Part shown: positions 52,283 through 60,330 of the stretch, piece by piece
Layout: each line of letters begins with the position of its first letter
How positions within the stretch are numbered: position 1 is the first letter of the stretch
Assembly (NCBI RefSeq): GCF_900143005.1
Contig: NZ_FRCS01000008.1
Location: 186,001 to 250,000, forward strand
Direction: 5' to 3'
Length of the DNA: 64,000 nucleotides
Source: Cryptosporangium aurantiacum
GTDB taxonomy: Bacteria; Actinomycetota; Actinomycetes; Mycobacteriales; Cryptosporangiaceae
Program-made: the position numbers and the translations under genes
Notes under the pieces: generated by a model
Databases searched by the model: none
What the model saw: the letters and a program-made list of their open reading frames with translations, nothing else
What the model was told of the DNA's origin: nothing

Positions 52283-52695
52283 GGCGGACGAGTCGGCCTG
52301 TACGCCGGGTCCTGTTGCCAGGGCGCCTCGCGGCACTGCCCTGGCCGGCGGCCATCCATCTCGGCCTGCCGTTGCCGACAGGCTCTAGCGGTCTACCCGT
52401 GAGCTCGGGCGGGCAGCCCTCGAACGCTCACGCAGGGCGACCGAGGTCGCCCCTCTTGACCTTGCTCCGGGTGGGGTTTACCGAGCCGCCCCGGTCACCC
52501 GGGGCGCTGGTGGTCTCTTACACCACCGTTTCACCCTTACCGGTCGCGAAGCCGCGCCCGGCGGTCTGTTTTCTGTGGCACTTTCCCGCGGGTCACCCCG
52601 GGTTGCCGTTAACAACCACCCTGCCCTGTGAAGCCCGGACGTTCCTCGGCAGCACCACTGGGTACTGACGCGACCGCCCGGCCGGCTCGTCCGCC
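52283..52695 (-). ncRNA. rnpB: RNase P RNA (bacterial type A)
   Basis: On the minus strand the RNA begins GGCGGACGAGCCGG and ends with the matching CGACTCGTCCGCC, forming the terminal P1 helix. Conserved blocks are present in order: GAGGAACGTCCGGGCTTC, then ACAGAAAACAGACCGCC, and AGGGTGAAACGGTGGTG followed by TAAGAGACCACC. These are the invariant core of RNase P RNA, which trims tRNA 5' leaders. The length of about 410 nt is right. The ends were set from P1 pairing and may be off by several nt. Long open frames read from the opposite strand here are not genes. Confidence 0.96.
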
Positions 52696-52724
52696 GCGGC
52701 GCCAATGTTACGCACCCCGCCCCG

Positions 52725-52730
52725 TACGGT
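52725..52730 (+). promoter_or_regulatory. Candidate -10 box (TACGGT) of the TauE gene
   Basis: TACGGT ends 7 nt before the ATG at 52738. The rnpB promoter must lie in the same 40-bp gap on the opposite strand. Confidence 0.4.
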
Positions 52731-52737
52731 GAGGCCG

Positions 52738-53511
52738 ATGCACCTGTCACTGACCGACATCACACTGCTCATCGTCGCGGGGCTGGCTGCGGGGGTCGTC
52801 AACGCGTTCGCCGGGGGTGGATCGCTCCTGACGTTCCCCGCGCTGATCGCCACCGGCCTGCCCCCGGTGTCGGCCAACGTGACGAACTCGCTGTCGGTCA
52901 CCCCCGGATACTGGTCGAGCGTCTACGGCAGCCGCGCCGAACTCACGGGCCAGCGGCGGCGGGCGCTGAGCCTGGCACCCATCGGACTGGTCGGCGGCAT
53001 CGCCGGGTGCATCCTGCTGCTGGTCACGCCGGCCGGTGTGTTCGAGTACATCGTCCCGTTCCTGGTGCTGAGCGCGACGGCGGTGCTGGGCTTCCAGACG
53101 AAGCTCCGTGACCTGGTCGGCCACCCCGCCCAGCTGCCGCGCGCGCGGAAAAACGCCACGCTGGTGATTCTCACGTTCCTCGGTTCCGCCTACGGCGGCT
53201 ACTTCGGTGCTGCGCTCGGCGTCGTCCTGGTTGCGGTTCTTGCTTTGGTTTTGGACGAGACGCTGCAGCGCGTCAACGCGTTGAAGAACGTCCTTTCGGC
53301 GGTCGTCGGGCTGGTCACGGTCGTCGTGTACGCGATTTTCGGACCGGTGTCGTGGCTCGGGGTAGCGGTGACGGCACCGGCCACGGTCGCGGGTGGGTAC
53401 CTGGGCGCCAGGCTGGCACGGCGACTGTCGGCGAACGCCCTGCGCTGGACGATCGTCATCTTCGGCACGGTGATCGGCCTGGTTCTGCTCTACCGCGCGA
53501 TCTGGGCCTGA
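52738..53511 (+). CDS. Sulfite exporter TauE/SafE family protein (TSUP)
   Basis: A 257-residue membrane protein of the TSUP/TauE family with about eight helices. The first conserved block is LIVAGLAAGVVNAFAGGGSL with LTFPALIATGLPPVSANVTN after it; the second repeat includes LTFLGSAYGGYFGAALGVVL. The QRVNALKNVLSAVVGLV segment is the repeat-2 signature. Family members export sulfite, sulfoacetate or related organosulfonates, but most remain untested. The ATG at 52738 is taken because it directly precedes the first helix; upstream sequence belongs to rnpB's promoter. Confidence 0.92.
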   Translation: MHLSLTDITLLIVAGLAAGVVNAFAGGGSLLTFPALIATGLPPVSANVTNSLSVTPGYWSSVYGSRAELTGQRRRALSLAPIGLVGGIAGCILLLVTPAGVFEYIVPFLVLSATAVLGFQTKLRDLVGHPAQLPRARKNATLVILTFLGSAYGGYFGAALGVVLVAVLALVLDETLQRVNALKNVLSAVVGLVTVVVYAIFGPVSWLGVAVTAPATVAGGYLGARLARRLSANALRWTIVIFGTVIGLVLLYRAIWA

Positions 53512-53603
53512 CGCCCCGCGCGGAACGAGGTGCCCGAGCGCTCGCCAGGCGCACCCGAGTACGGCCACGGAGTGCGGGAGCAGCGACGACCCGCCACACC
53601 GCG

Positions 53604-53667
53604 AGAAATGTGGCCATGCACCGACCTATCCCCGCGCGGGGACACGTCGGTAGATGGCCAAATTTCT
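53604..53667. repeat. 64-bp imperfect palindrome
   Basis: The arms 53604-53635 and 53636-53667 match at 27 of 32 positions, with a central perfect TCCCCGCGCGGGGA. It lies in the 383-bp gap between the TauE stop (53511) and the hydrolase start (53895), about 90 bp after the TauE gene. Its CGCGGGGACAC core is shared with the hairpin at 50919. A terminator or a palindromic repeat element is possible. The rest of the gap shows only the GAGGAGCG site before the hydrolase. Confidence 0.8.
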
Positions 53668-53894
53668 GAGGCTAGGAAAGAGTGACCCGTGCCGCAGGCA
53701 CGCCCCAGCGGGCAGCCGGGCGAGCCCGCCCTCGCGCCGGGGTTATCCGGCCGCGAACAACCCCGATCGCCCCCTGGACCTGCGCGATGTAGCGGCGTGA
53801 CAAGAACTGCTCTTATCGCCTTATTCCTCTGCGAATCACCGCAAGCCAGCGCTAACGTCGCGGCCCCCAACACCCCTCACTGCTGAGGAGCGAC

Positions 53895-55283
53895 ATGGCA
53901 GCCCCGCGAAAACGCCGCTGGTACGGCGTCCTCATCCTCATGGCACTGGTCGCGGCCGGGCTTCACGCGCCCGCGCACGCGGTCGAAACCCCCACCCTCA
54001 CGCTGATCCCCGCCGACCTCGGCAAAGGAATTCAGGGGCGAGTCAGCCCGACGGCCCAGGACCTTCCCGCGCTCGGCTACACCGAGGAGGAGTACAAGGT
54101 CAAAGGCACGGCCACCAGCTACACCGCCGACGGGAGCCTGGGCGGCGACGGCAAGTGGAACGTGAAGCCCGCGAGCCAGGCGCCGTACACGACGCGGATC
54201 GTCGTCCGCCGTCCGACGAACCCGGCGAAGTTCAACGGCACGGTCGTGGTCGAGTGGGTCAACGTCAGCTTCGGCGTGGACATCCCGGTGGAGTTCGGCC
54301 AGTCCTGGGAGGAGTTCGTCCGCGAGGGGTACGCGTACGTGGGAGTTTCCGCGCAGAAGGTCGGGATCGACAAGCTCAAGAGCTACGACCCGGTCCGCTA
54401 CCCGGATGTGACCACACCCGGTGACGCCGCCTCGTACGACATTTTCTCCCAGGCCGCGAAAGCCGCAGGCCAGCACCTCAAGGCCGAGCGCTTGATCGCG
54501 TCCGGCCACTCGCAGTCAGCTCTTCGGCTGGTCACCTACGCGAACGCGATCCAGCCGCGGGACAAGGTGTTCGACGGCTTCCTCATCCACGGACGCTCGA
54601 CCGGCTCAGCCGAGCTCGCGAGCGGCCAGACCACTCCGCTGGTGTCGAACATCCGGTCTGACCTGGGCGTGCCCACGCTCCAGGTGCAGTCCGAGACCGA
54701 CACGATCGTCTACAGCGTGAGCCGTCAGCCGGACGCCGCGAACCTCCGCACATGGGAGGTGGCCGGTACCGCGCACGGCGACCAGTACCTCACCGAGTCG
54801 CTCGACAAGGTGAACGCCCGGGAGAAAATCATCGACAACGGCAACCCGGTGCGGTGCGACAAGCCGCTCAACTCGATGCCGGCGCACTACGTGCACAACG
54901 CGGCGTACCACGCGCTCAACCAGTGGATCCGGACGAAGACCCCCGCGCCGCGCGCTCCGGTGATCGCCGGACTGCCGGTGCTGCTGGAGCGGGACGCCGA
55001 TCAGAACGTCAAGGGCGGCATCCGGTTGCCCGACATCGAGGCGCCGATCGCGAGTTACGGACCGACGAACAGCGGCGGCAACGTCGCCGGTGCGTGTCTG
55101 TTGCTCGGCACGACAACGGCGTTCGACGCCGCGAAGCTGCGGAGCCGCTACCCGACCCACGCCGACTACGTCGCGAAGTACACCGCTGCGGCGGCGAAGG
55201 CGCGGGACGCCGGGTTCCTGCGTCCCGCGGACTACACCGCCGCCGTCGAGGCAGCCAAGGCCCGCCCCATCCCACCGGCGTAA
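53895..55283 (+). CDS. Secreted alpha/beta-hydrolase domain protein (PF20091-like)
   Basis: A 462-residue exported protein with a signal peptide (RRWYGVLILMALVAAGLHAP, cleavage likely after AHA). The hydrolase domain shows an oxyanion segment VVVEWVNVSFGVDIPVEFGQ, nucleophile GHSQSA near residue 205 and a late His in GTAHGDQY. The family is widespread in actinobacteria and proteobacteria; natural substrates are unknown. GAGGAGCG precedes the ATG. A strong stem-loop follows its 3' end and the gene appears monocistronic. Confidence 0.88.
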   Translation: MAAPRKRRWYGVLILMALVAAGLHAPAHAVETPTLTLIPADLGKGIQGRVSPTAQDLPALGYTEEEYKVKGTATSYTADGSLGGDGKWNVKPASQAPYTTRIVVRRPTNPAKFNGTVVVEWVNVSFGVDIPVEFGQSWEEFVREGYAYVGVSAQKVGIDKLKSYDPVRYPDVTTPGDAASYDIFSQAAKAAGQHLKAERLIASGHSQSALRLVTYANAIQPRDKVFDGFLIHGRSTGSAELASGQTTPLVSNIRSDLGVPTLQVQSETDTIVYSVSRQPDAANLRTWEVAGTAHGDQYLTESLDKVNAREKIIDNGNPVRCDKPLNSMPAHYVHNAAYHALNQWIRTKTPAPRAPVIAGLPVLLERDADQNVKGGIRLPDIEAPIASYGPTNSGGNVAGACLLLGTTTAFDAAKLRSRYPTHADYVAKYTAAAAKARDAGFLRPADYTAAVEAAKARPIPPA

Positions 55284-55355
55284 CCGCCGGAACCCGCCGG
55301 GCCGCCCGGCCCAGCAGCCGGCGCGGCCGGACGGTGAACGACCGCGGGCAAAGGA

Positions 55356-55392
55356 CCGGGTGGCCTGCCGACCGGGACGGCAGGCCACCCGG
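55356..55392. terminator. Perfect 14-bp-stem bidirectional terminator
   Basis: CCGGGTGGCCTGCC and GGCAGGCCACCCGG pair exactly around a 9-nt loop, between the convergent hydrolase (ends 55283) and symporter (ends 55401) genes. Confidence 0.8.
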
Positions 55393-55400
55393 CAGCCCTA

Positions 55401-57050
55401 CTACGTCGACGAGGACGACGGCCGCCCCTCCCCGACCAGTTCTGGAATGTCGTGCACCTTCGGGTCACCCAGGTCGGCGGTGTAGTCCGACGGCTTGGTG
55501 ACGTCCCCACCGTCCGCGACCTTGCCCGCGCGCAGACCCCACGTCACCAGCACGACCACGAGCAGGTTCAGCGCGATCGCCAGGAACCCGGCATAGATCG
55601 TCCACTTGGTGTCGATCCCCAGCTCGGACAGCTTGAACGCCGAGCCGCCGAAGTGCTTCCGGTCGGTCGCCGGGTTCGGGATCGTCCACAGCATCCAGAA
55701 CCCGAACGCCATCCCTGCGACCCATCCGGCCACCAGCGCCCACTTGTGGAACCACCGGGTGAACACGCCGAGCGCCACCGCGGGCAGCGTCTGCAGGATG
55801 ATCACGCCGCCGATCAGCTGCAGGTCGATCGAGTACTGGGTGTCCAGCCCCAGCACCAGCACGACCGCGACGAACTTCACGACGAGCGAGACCAGCTTGC
55901 TGACCCGCGCTTCCTCGGCCGGCGAAGCCTCCCGCCGGATGTACTCGGTGTAGATGTTCCGCGTGAACAGGTTCGCGGCCGCGATCGACATGACCGCCGC
56001 CGGAACGAGCGCACCGATCCCGACCGCCGCGTGCGCGATCCCGGTGAACCAGGACGGGAACGCCCAGTCGAACAGCAACGGCACGACCGTGTTGCGGTCT
56101 CCGGGAACGCCGGCCTCCGGGTCCGCCCCGACGGGAACGATCTTGGCCGCGATCGCCATCAAACCCAGCAGCGCCAGCAGCCCGAGCACGAACGAGTACG
56201 CCGGCAGCGCCGCCATGTTCCGCTTGACGGTGTCGCGTGAACGGGCGGACAGCACCCCGGTCAACGAGTGCGGGTAGAGGAACAGCGCCAACGCCGAGCC
56301 GAACGCCAGCGTGATGTAGTTCAGCTGGTTGTTCGCGTTGAGCAGCAACCCCGACCCCGCGGCTTGCGCGGCCGGCTGACTGAACTTCTCCCCCGCCGCC
56401 GCGAAGATCGCGTCCCAGCCGCCGAGCTTCGTGGGGATCACGACGATCGCGACGATGACGGTCAGGTAGATCAGCGTGTCCTTGACGAACGCGATCAGCG
56501 CCGGTGCACGCAGACCCGAGTTGTACGTGTAGATGGCCAGGATCAGGAACGCGATCGTGATCGGCCACTTGCCCTCGACGCCCATCGCCTTCAGCACGGC
56601 CTCGATGCCGACCAGCTGCAGCGCGATGTACGGCATCGTCGCGACGATCCCGGTGACCGCGACCAGCAACGCCAGCGTCGACGACCCGAACCGGGCCCGG
56701 ACGAAGTCGGCGGGCGTCACGAAACCGTGCACGTGCGAGACCGACCAGAGCCGGATCAACGGCAGCAACACCAGCGGATACAGCACCACCGTGTACGGCA
56801 GCGCGAAAAAGCCCATCGCGCCGGCGCCGTACATCAGCGCGGGCACCGCGACGAACGTGTAGGCCGTGTAGAGGTCACCGCCGAGCAGGAACCAGGTGAT
56901 CCACCCGCCGAAGTTCCGACCGCCGAGCCCCCACTCGTCCAGGTGCTCCATCGTGTCGGGCCGCCGCCAGCGCGACGCGACGAACCCGAGCACGCTGACG
57001 AACGCGAACAGGATGATGAAGATCGTCAGCTCGGTGACTTTGACTTCCAT
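55401..57050 (-). CDS. Sodium:solute symporter (SSS family)
   Basis: A 549-residue membrane protein with about 13 helices of the SSS/LeuT fold. Characteristic segments are YTAYTFVAVPALMYGAGAMG (helix 1-2), TPADFVRARFGSS, YNSGLRAPALIAFVKDTLIY and the conserved ALFLYPHSLTGVLSA in the core. This form is found in pairs with a DUF3311 protein and related to monocarboxylate or cation/acetate symporters such as MctP; the solute is inferred to be an organic acid. The ATG start is 3 bp after the DUF3311 stop, so the two are one operon. Confidence 0.93.
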   Translation of the reverse strand: MEVKVTELTIFIILFAFVSVLGFVASRWRRPDTMEHLDEWGLGGRNFGGWITWFLLGGDLYTAYTFVAVPALMYGAGAMGFFALPYTVVLYPLVLLPLIRLWSVSHVHGFVTPADFVRARFGSSTLALLVAVTGIVATMPYIALQLVGIEAVLKAMGVEGKWPITIAFLILAIYTYNSGLRAPALIAFVKDTLIYLTVIVAIVVIPTKLGGWDAIFAAAGEKFSQPAAQAAGSGLLLNANNQLNYITLAFGSALALFLYPHSLTGVLSARSRDTVKRNMAALPAYSFVLGLLALLGLMAIAAKIVPVGADPEAGVPGDRNTVVPLLFDWAFPSWFTGIAHAAVGIGALVPAAVMSIAAANLFTRNIYTEYIRREASPAEEARVSKLVSLVVKFVAVVLVLGLDTQYSIDLQLIGGVIILQTLPAVALGVFTRWFHKWALVAGWVAGMAFGFWMLWTIPNPATDRKHFGGSAFKLSELGIDTKWTIYAGFLAIALNLLVVVLVTWGLRAGKVADGGDVTKPSDYTADLGDPKVHDIPELVGEGRPSSSST

Positions 57051-57053
57051 CGG

Positions 57054-57293
57054 TCATCGCCTCCGCGTCTGCCGGTAGACGACGAGCGTGATTCCGACGC
57101 TCAGCACCACGAACAGCAGCTGGAGCCAGTAGAACCGCGGAATGCCCCACAAGATCGGATCGGTGTGGTTGTAGAGCATCGGCATCAGCGGGATCACGAT
57201 CGGAACGAGCAGCAACCAGTACCAGTGATTGCGGTCGGACCGTACCGGCGGTTCCGAGGGAGGCGGCGACGGCGTTTCCTCGGTAGTGGACAT
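57054..57293 (-). CDS. DUF3311 small membrane protein
   Basis: A 79-residue partner of the symporter. After a Pro/Glu-rich N-terminus (STTEETPSPPPSEPP) come two membrane helices (WYWLLLVPIVIPLMPMLYN and LQLLFVVLSVGITLVVYR). The motif WGIPRFYWLQ between them is the family signature. DUF3311 proteins sit upstream of SSS transporters and may act as an accessory subunit. The ATG at 57293 is the first of the operon; the region before it to 57408 holds only the promoter. Confidence 0.9.
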   Translation of the reverse strand: MSTTEETPSPPPSEPPVRSDRNHWYWLLLVPIVIPLMPMLYNHTDPILWGIPRFYWLQLLFVVLSVGITLVVYRQTRRR

Positions 57294-57408
57294 AGCGGTC
57301 TCCTCACACCGAATCGCAGTGGTGCAGGTCACAAGACACTAGCCCGCAAATGCCCCACCGGGAACCGATGCCGCGCCAAGCGGTCACGCCAGCGCGCTCG
57401 GCGGTCGC

Positions 57409-58683
57409 TCAGCCGGTCAGGTGGTGCGCGTCGTTCACCAGGCGCACGTTCGCCGGACCGTCGGCGTACCAGTCGACCTCCGAAACGCCCGTGACGTCGA
57501 GCTGCAGCCGGTACAGCATCGTCGGCGGCGCCTCCAGCGCCATCCGCAGCAGCGTCTTCAACGGCGTGACGTGCGAGACCACGACGATCGTCTGCCCGGC
57601 GTAGTCGGCGACCAGCCGCTCCCGGGCCTGCTGCACCCGCTCGGCGACCTGTGCGAAACTCTCCCCGCCCGGCGGCGCCACGTCGGGCGAGGCCAGCCAG
57701 GCGTCCACCGCAGCCGGATCAGCCCGCCGCGCCTCGCTGAACGTCAGCCCCTCCCAGGCGCCAAAATCGGTCTCGACCAGGTCGTCGTCGGTGACCAACT
57801 CGATACCGGCGGCCTTCGCGATCAGCTCCGCGGTATGCCGGGCGCGGCGCAGCGGCGAGCTGACCACCACGTCGAGACCCGGCCGCGCCCCCAGCCGCGC
57901 GGCCACCCGTTCGGCCTGCGCCACACCGTCCTCCGACAGCGGCACATCCCCACGCCCGGAGAACCGCTTCTCCGGCGAGAGCACCGACGAGGCATGCCGG
58001 ACCAGCACCGTCGTGGTGGCCCGCCGTTGCGGCCCCCACCCCGGTCCCGCGTTTTTTATCGACGCGTGCCGGGGCGCCACCGCAGGACGGTCCTGCGCCG
58101 GCGTACCGCGCAACGCCTCCGCCGGTGCGGTCGCCGTCGGGTCGGTGCCACTCACACCAGCGGTATCCCTCGAGCCGCTCTCCGCCGCGGGCCCGTCGGC
58201 GTCGAACAGCGTCGCCGCGGCACCGGAAGCATCGTCCGTGGCCGGCGCGACGGCGGCGTGGTCGCGGGCGATGTCCTCGCCGTCCATCGCCGCGTTGGCC
58301 AGTGCGTCCGCGGCCTTGTTCTGCGCCCTCGGGATCCAGGTCATCGTCGTCGCCTCGAACGAGCCCAGCAACGCGGTGGCCCGACTCACCAGCGGTCGCA
58401 GGTGAGGCTGCTTCACCTGCCACCGCCCGGAGCACTGCTCGATGACCAGTTTGGAATCCATCCGAACGTCGACCCGGCGCGCACCGAGCGCCTGCGCGGC
58501 CTCCAGCCCGGCGATCAGCCCGGAGTACTCCGCGACGTTGTTCGTCGTGACGCCGAGCGCCTTGGCCCGCTCGGCCAGCACGATGCCGGTCTCCGGGTCG
58601 AGCACCACCGCGCCGTATCCGGCGGGGCCGGGGTTGCCCCGCGATCCGCCGTCGGCCTCAACGACAACGTGCTCAACGCTCAC
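57409..58683 (-). CDS. Bifunctional RNase HI / CobC-type histidine phosphatase
   Basis: A 424-residue two-domain enzyme. Residues 4-136 are RNase HI with the catalytic Asp11 (EADGGSRGNPGP), Glu52 (NNVAEYSGLI), Asp76 (RMDSKLVIEQ) and Asp126 (NKAADALAN), cutting RNA in RNA-DNA hybrids. A 90-residue Ala/Pro/Asp linker follows. From residue 223 on is a phosphoglycerate-mutase-like acid phosphatase with phospho-histidine His230 (LVRHASS) and the later VVSHVTPLK. The mycobacterial homologue (Rv2228c) has RNase H and alpha-ribazole phosphatase activity. The GTG at 58683 overlaps the zinc-ribbon stop (GTGA). Confidence 0.95.
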   Translation of the reverse strand: MSVEHVVVEADGGSRGNPGPAGYGAVVLDPETGIVLAERAKALGVTTNNVAEYSGLIAGLEAAQALGARRVDVRMDSKLVIEQCSGRWQVKQPHLRPLVSRATALLGSFEATTMTWIPRAQNKAADALANAAMDGEDIARDHAAVAPATDDASGAAATLFDADGPAAESGSRDTAGVSGTDPTATAPAEALRGTPAQDRPAVAPRHASIKNAGPGWGPQRRATTTVLVRHASSVLSPEKRFSGRGDVPLSEDGVAQAERVAARLGARPGLDVVVSSPLRRARHTAELIAKAAGIELVTDDDLVETDFGAWEGLTFSEARRADPAAVDAWLASPDVAPPGGESFAQVAERVQQARERLVADYAGQTIVVVSHVTPLKTLLRMALEAPPTMLYRLQLDVTGVSEVDWYADGPANVRLVNDAHHLTG

Positions 58684-59423
58684 AGACCGGACTCCGCGGT
58701 ACGCACCAGGATCCGGCGGCACTCCTCGCAGCGCAGCACTTCGTCCTCGTCCGCGGCCTTGGCGTCTTGAAGCGCGGTGCCGTACAGCTCGATCCGGCAG
58801 CCGCCGCACCGGCGGGCGCGCAGCGCCGCGGCGCCGATGCCACCGCTGGAGGCGCGCAGCTTCTCGTACAGCGCACGCAGGTCGTCCGGGATCGCGGCGG
58901 CGAGCGGCTCGCGCTCGGCCGTTCGGGCGGCGACGTCGGTGTCGATCTCGGACTCGATCGTGTCGCGGCGGAGCTCCAGCGCGGCCAGCCCCTCGTTCGC
59001 CGCGTCGAACCGGCCCTGCACCTCCGCGCGGACGGCGTCCGCGGTCTCCCGTTCCTCCATCAGCGCCAGCTCGTCGTCCTCCAACGCGGACTGACGTGCG
59101 CCGAGCGTCTCGACCTCGTGCTGGAGCCGCTCCAGCTCCTTCGCCGACCCGACCGCACCGGAGTCCATCCGCTGCCGGTCCTTGTCGGCCTTCGCCCGCA
59201 CCTGCTCGACCTCGTTCTCCAGCTTCCGGATCTTCGTGTCCAGCGACTCCACCGCGGACTCGGCGCCGGTCAGCTCGTCGCGGAGCGCGGCCAGCGTGGC
59301 GGCGGTCTTCTCGATCTCGGCGTGTTCGGGCAGCGTGCGCTTCCGGTGCGCGAGCTGGTCGATCGAGAGGTCCACCGCCTGCAGGTCGAGCAGGCGGAGC
59401 TGGTCTGCGGCGGGTGCCTTCAC
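58680..59423 (-). CDS. C4-type zinc-ribbon coiled-coil protein (DUF164)
   Basis: A 247-residue protein. Residues 10-175 form a long coiled coil (LAALRDELTGAESAVESLDT, KIRKLENEVEQVRAKADKDR, and more). The C-terminal domain binds zinc through four cysteines in ARRCGGCRIELYG and VLRCEECRRILV. The family (CsgG-like name aside, COG1579) is thought to act on nucleic acids, and here it is translationally coupled to an RNase HI gene. The GTG at 59423 has GGGAGA upstream; a GTG six codons earlier is an alternative. Confidence 0.9.
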   Translation of the reverse strand: MKAPAADQLRLLDLQAVDLSIDQLAHRKRTLPEHAEIEKTAATLAALRDELTGAESAVESLDTKIRKLENEVEQVRAKADKDRQRMDSGAVGSAKELERLQHEVETLGARQSALEDDELALMEERETADAVRAEVQGRFDAANEGLAALELRRDTIESEIDTDVAARTAEREPLAAAIPDDLRALYEKLRASSGGIGAAALRARRCGGCRIELYGTALQDAKAADEDEVLRCEECRRILVRTAESGL

Positions 59424-59454
59424 TGTTCTCCCATACTTCACAGGTGCCGGTACG

Positions 59455-60279
59455 TCAGAGCTGTCGGACCGGCACCACCGCGTTCGTCCACGGGTCGGTG
59501 ACGAGGTCGGATACGAAGGTCTCCACCGTAGCGTTCCGCAAGCCGGTGGTCAGGGCCGTAGCAGCCTGGACGAGCCACGGCTGCTCGGTCGCCCAGTGCG
59601 CGACGTCGAGCAGCGCGGGGCCGCCCGCCTCGGTGTGTTCGGAGGCCGGGTGGTGGCGCAGGTCGGCGGTGAGGAACGCGTCGACGCCCGCCCGCGTGGC
59701 GTCCCCCAGATAGCTGTCACCCGCACCACCGCTGACGGCCACCGTCCGCACCAGGCGGTCGGGGTCACCGGTGTAGCGGATCCCGCCGGGCGTAGCCGGC
59801 AGGGCCTTGGCGGCCAGCTCGGCGAGCCGGGCGAGCCGCAGCGGGGTCGGCAGCGTGCCGATCCGGCCGATGCCGTGGAACGGCTGCTTGGGCCGCGGGC
59901 TGAGCGGACGCAGATCCTGCAGGTCGAGGCGCGCGGCGAGGGCATCGGAGACGCCGGGAAGGGCGGAATCGGCGTTGGTGTGGGCCACGAACAGGCCGAC
60001 GCCTGCCCGGATCAGCCGGTGCAGCGTGCGGCCCTTGGGCGTGGTCGTCGGGATCGCGGTGACGCCACGCAGCAGCAGCGGGTGGTGCGCGACGATCAGG
60101 TCGGCGCCCCAGTCCAGCGCTTCGTCCACGGTGGCGGCGACGACGTCGACGCAGAAGTACACCTTCTGCACGTCCGTCGACGGATCACCGCACACCAAGC
60201 CGACCGCGTCCCAGCTCTCGGCGAGATCCGGCGGATAGAGCTCGTCGAACACCCGGACGACTTTCCCGATCGTGACCAC
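59455..60279 (-). CDS. Nif3-like dinuclear metal-center protein (GTP cyclohydrolase-like)
   Basis: A 274-residue member of the NIF3/DUF34 family, with metal-binding residues in LIVAHHPLLLRG (His pair near 65), FVAHTNAD near 98 and the C-terminal LDVAHWATEQ. Family roles are debated: some are GTP cyclohydrolase- or metal-chaperone-like. It is the first gene of the operon with the zinc-ribbon and RNase HI-CobC genes, an arrangement common in actinobacteria. Its GTG start at 60279 is 51 bp from the divergent NACHT gene start. Confidence 0.93.
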   Translation of the reverse strand: MVTIGKVVRVFDELYPPDLAESWDAVGLVCGDPSTDVQKVYFCVDVVAATVDEALDWGADLIVAHHPLLLRGVTAIPTTTPKGRTLHRLIRAGVGLFVAHTNADSALPGVSDALAARLDLQDLRPLSPRPKQPFHGIGRIGTLPTPLRLARLAELAAKALPATPGGIRYTGDPDRLVRTVAVSGGAGDSYLGDATRAGVDAFLTADLRHHPASEHTEAGGPALLDVAHWATEQPWLVQAATALTTGLRNATVETFVSDLVTDPWTNAVVPVRQL

Positions 60280-60330
60280 GCCAGGAGGCTAACCTGTCGG
60301 GGCCGATGGCCACGCGGCGAGGAGATTCGC

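Noticed and set aside
52006-52668. Open frame of 220 codons at rnpB
   Set aside because: It is the complement of the RNase P RNA gene; the conserved RNA motifs explain the sequence.
1500-53760. TTATCCGG occurs in three intergenic places (near 1506, 27990 and 53745) as a possible regulatory motif
   Set aside because: Flanks differ and no shared position relative to genes is seen; chance is sufficient.
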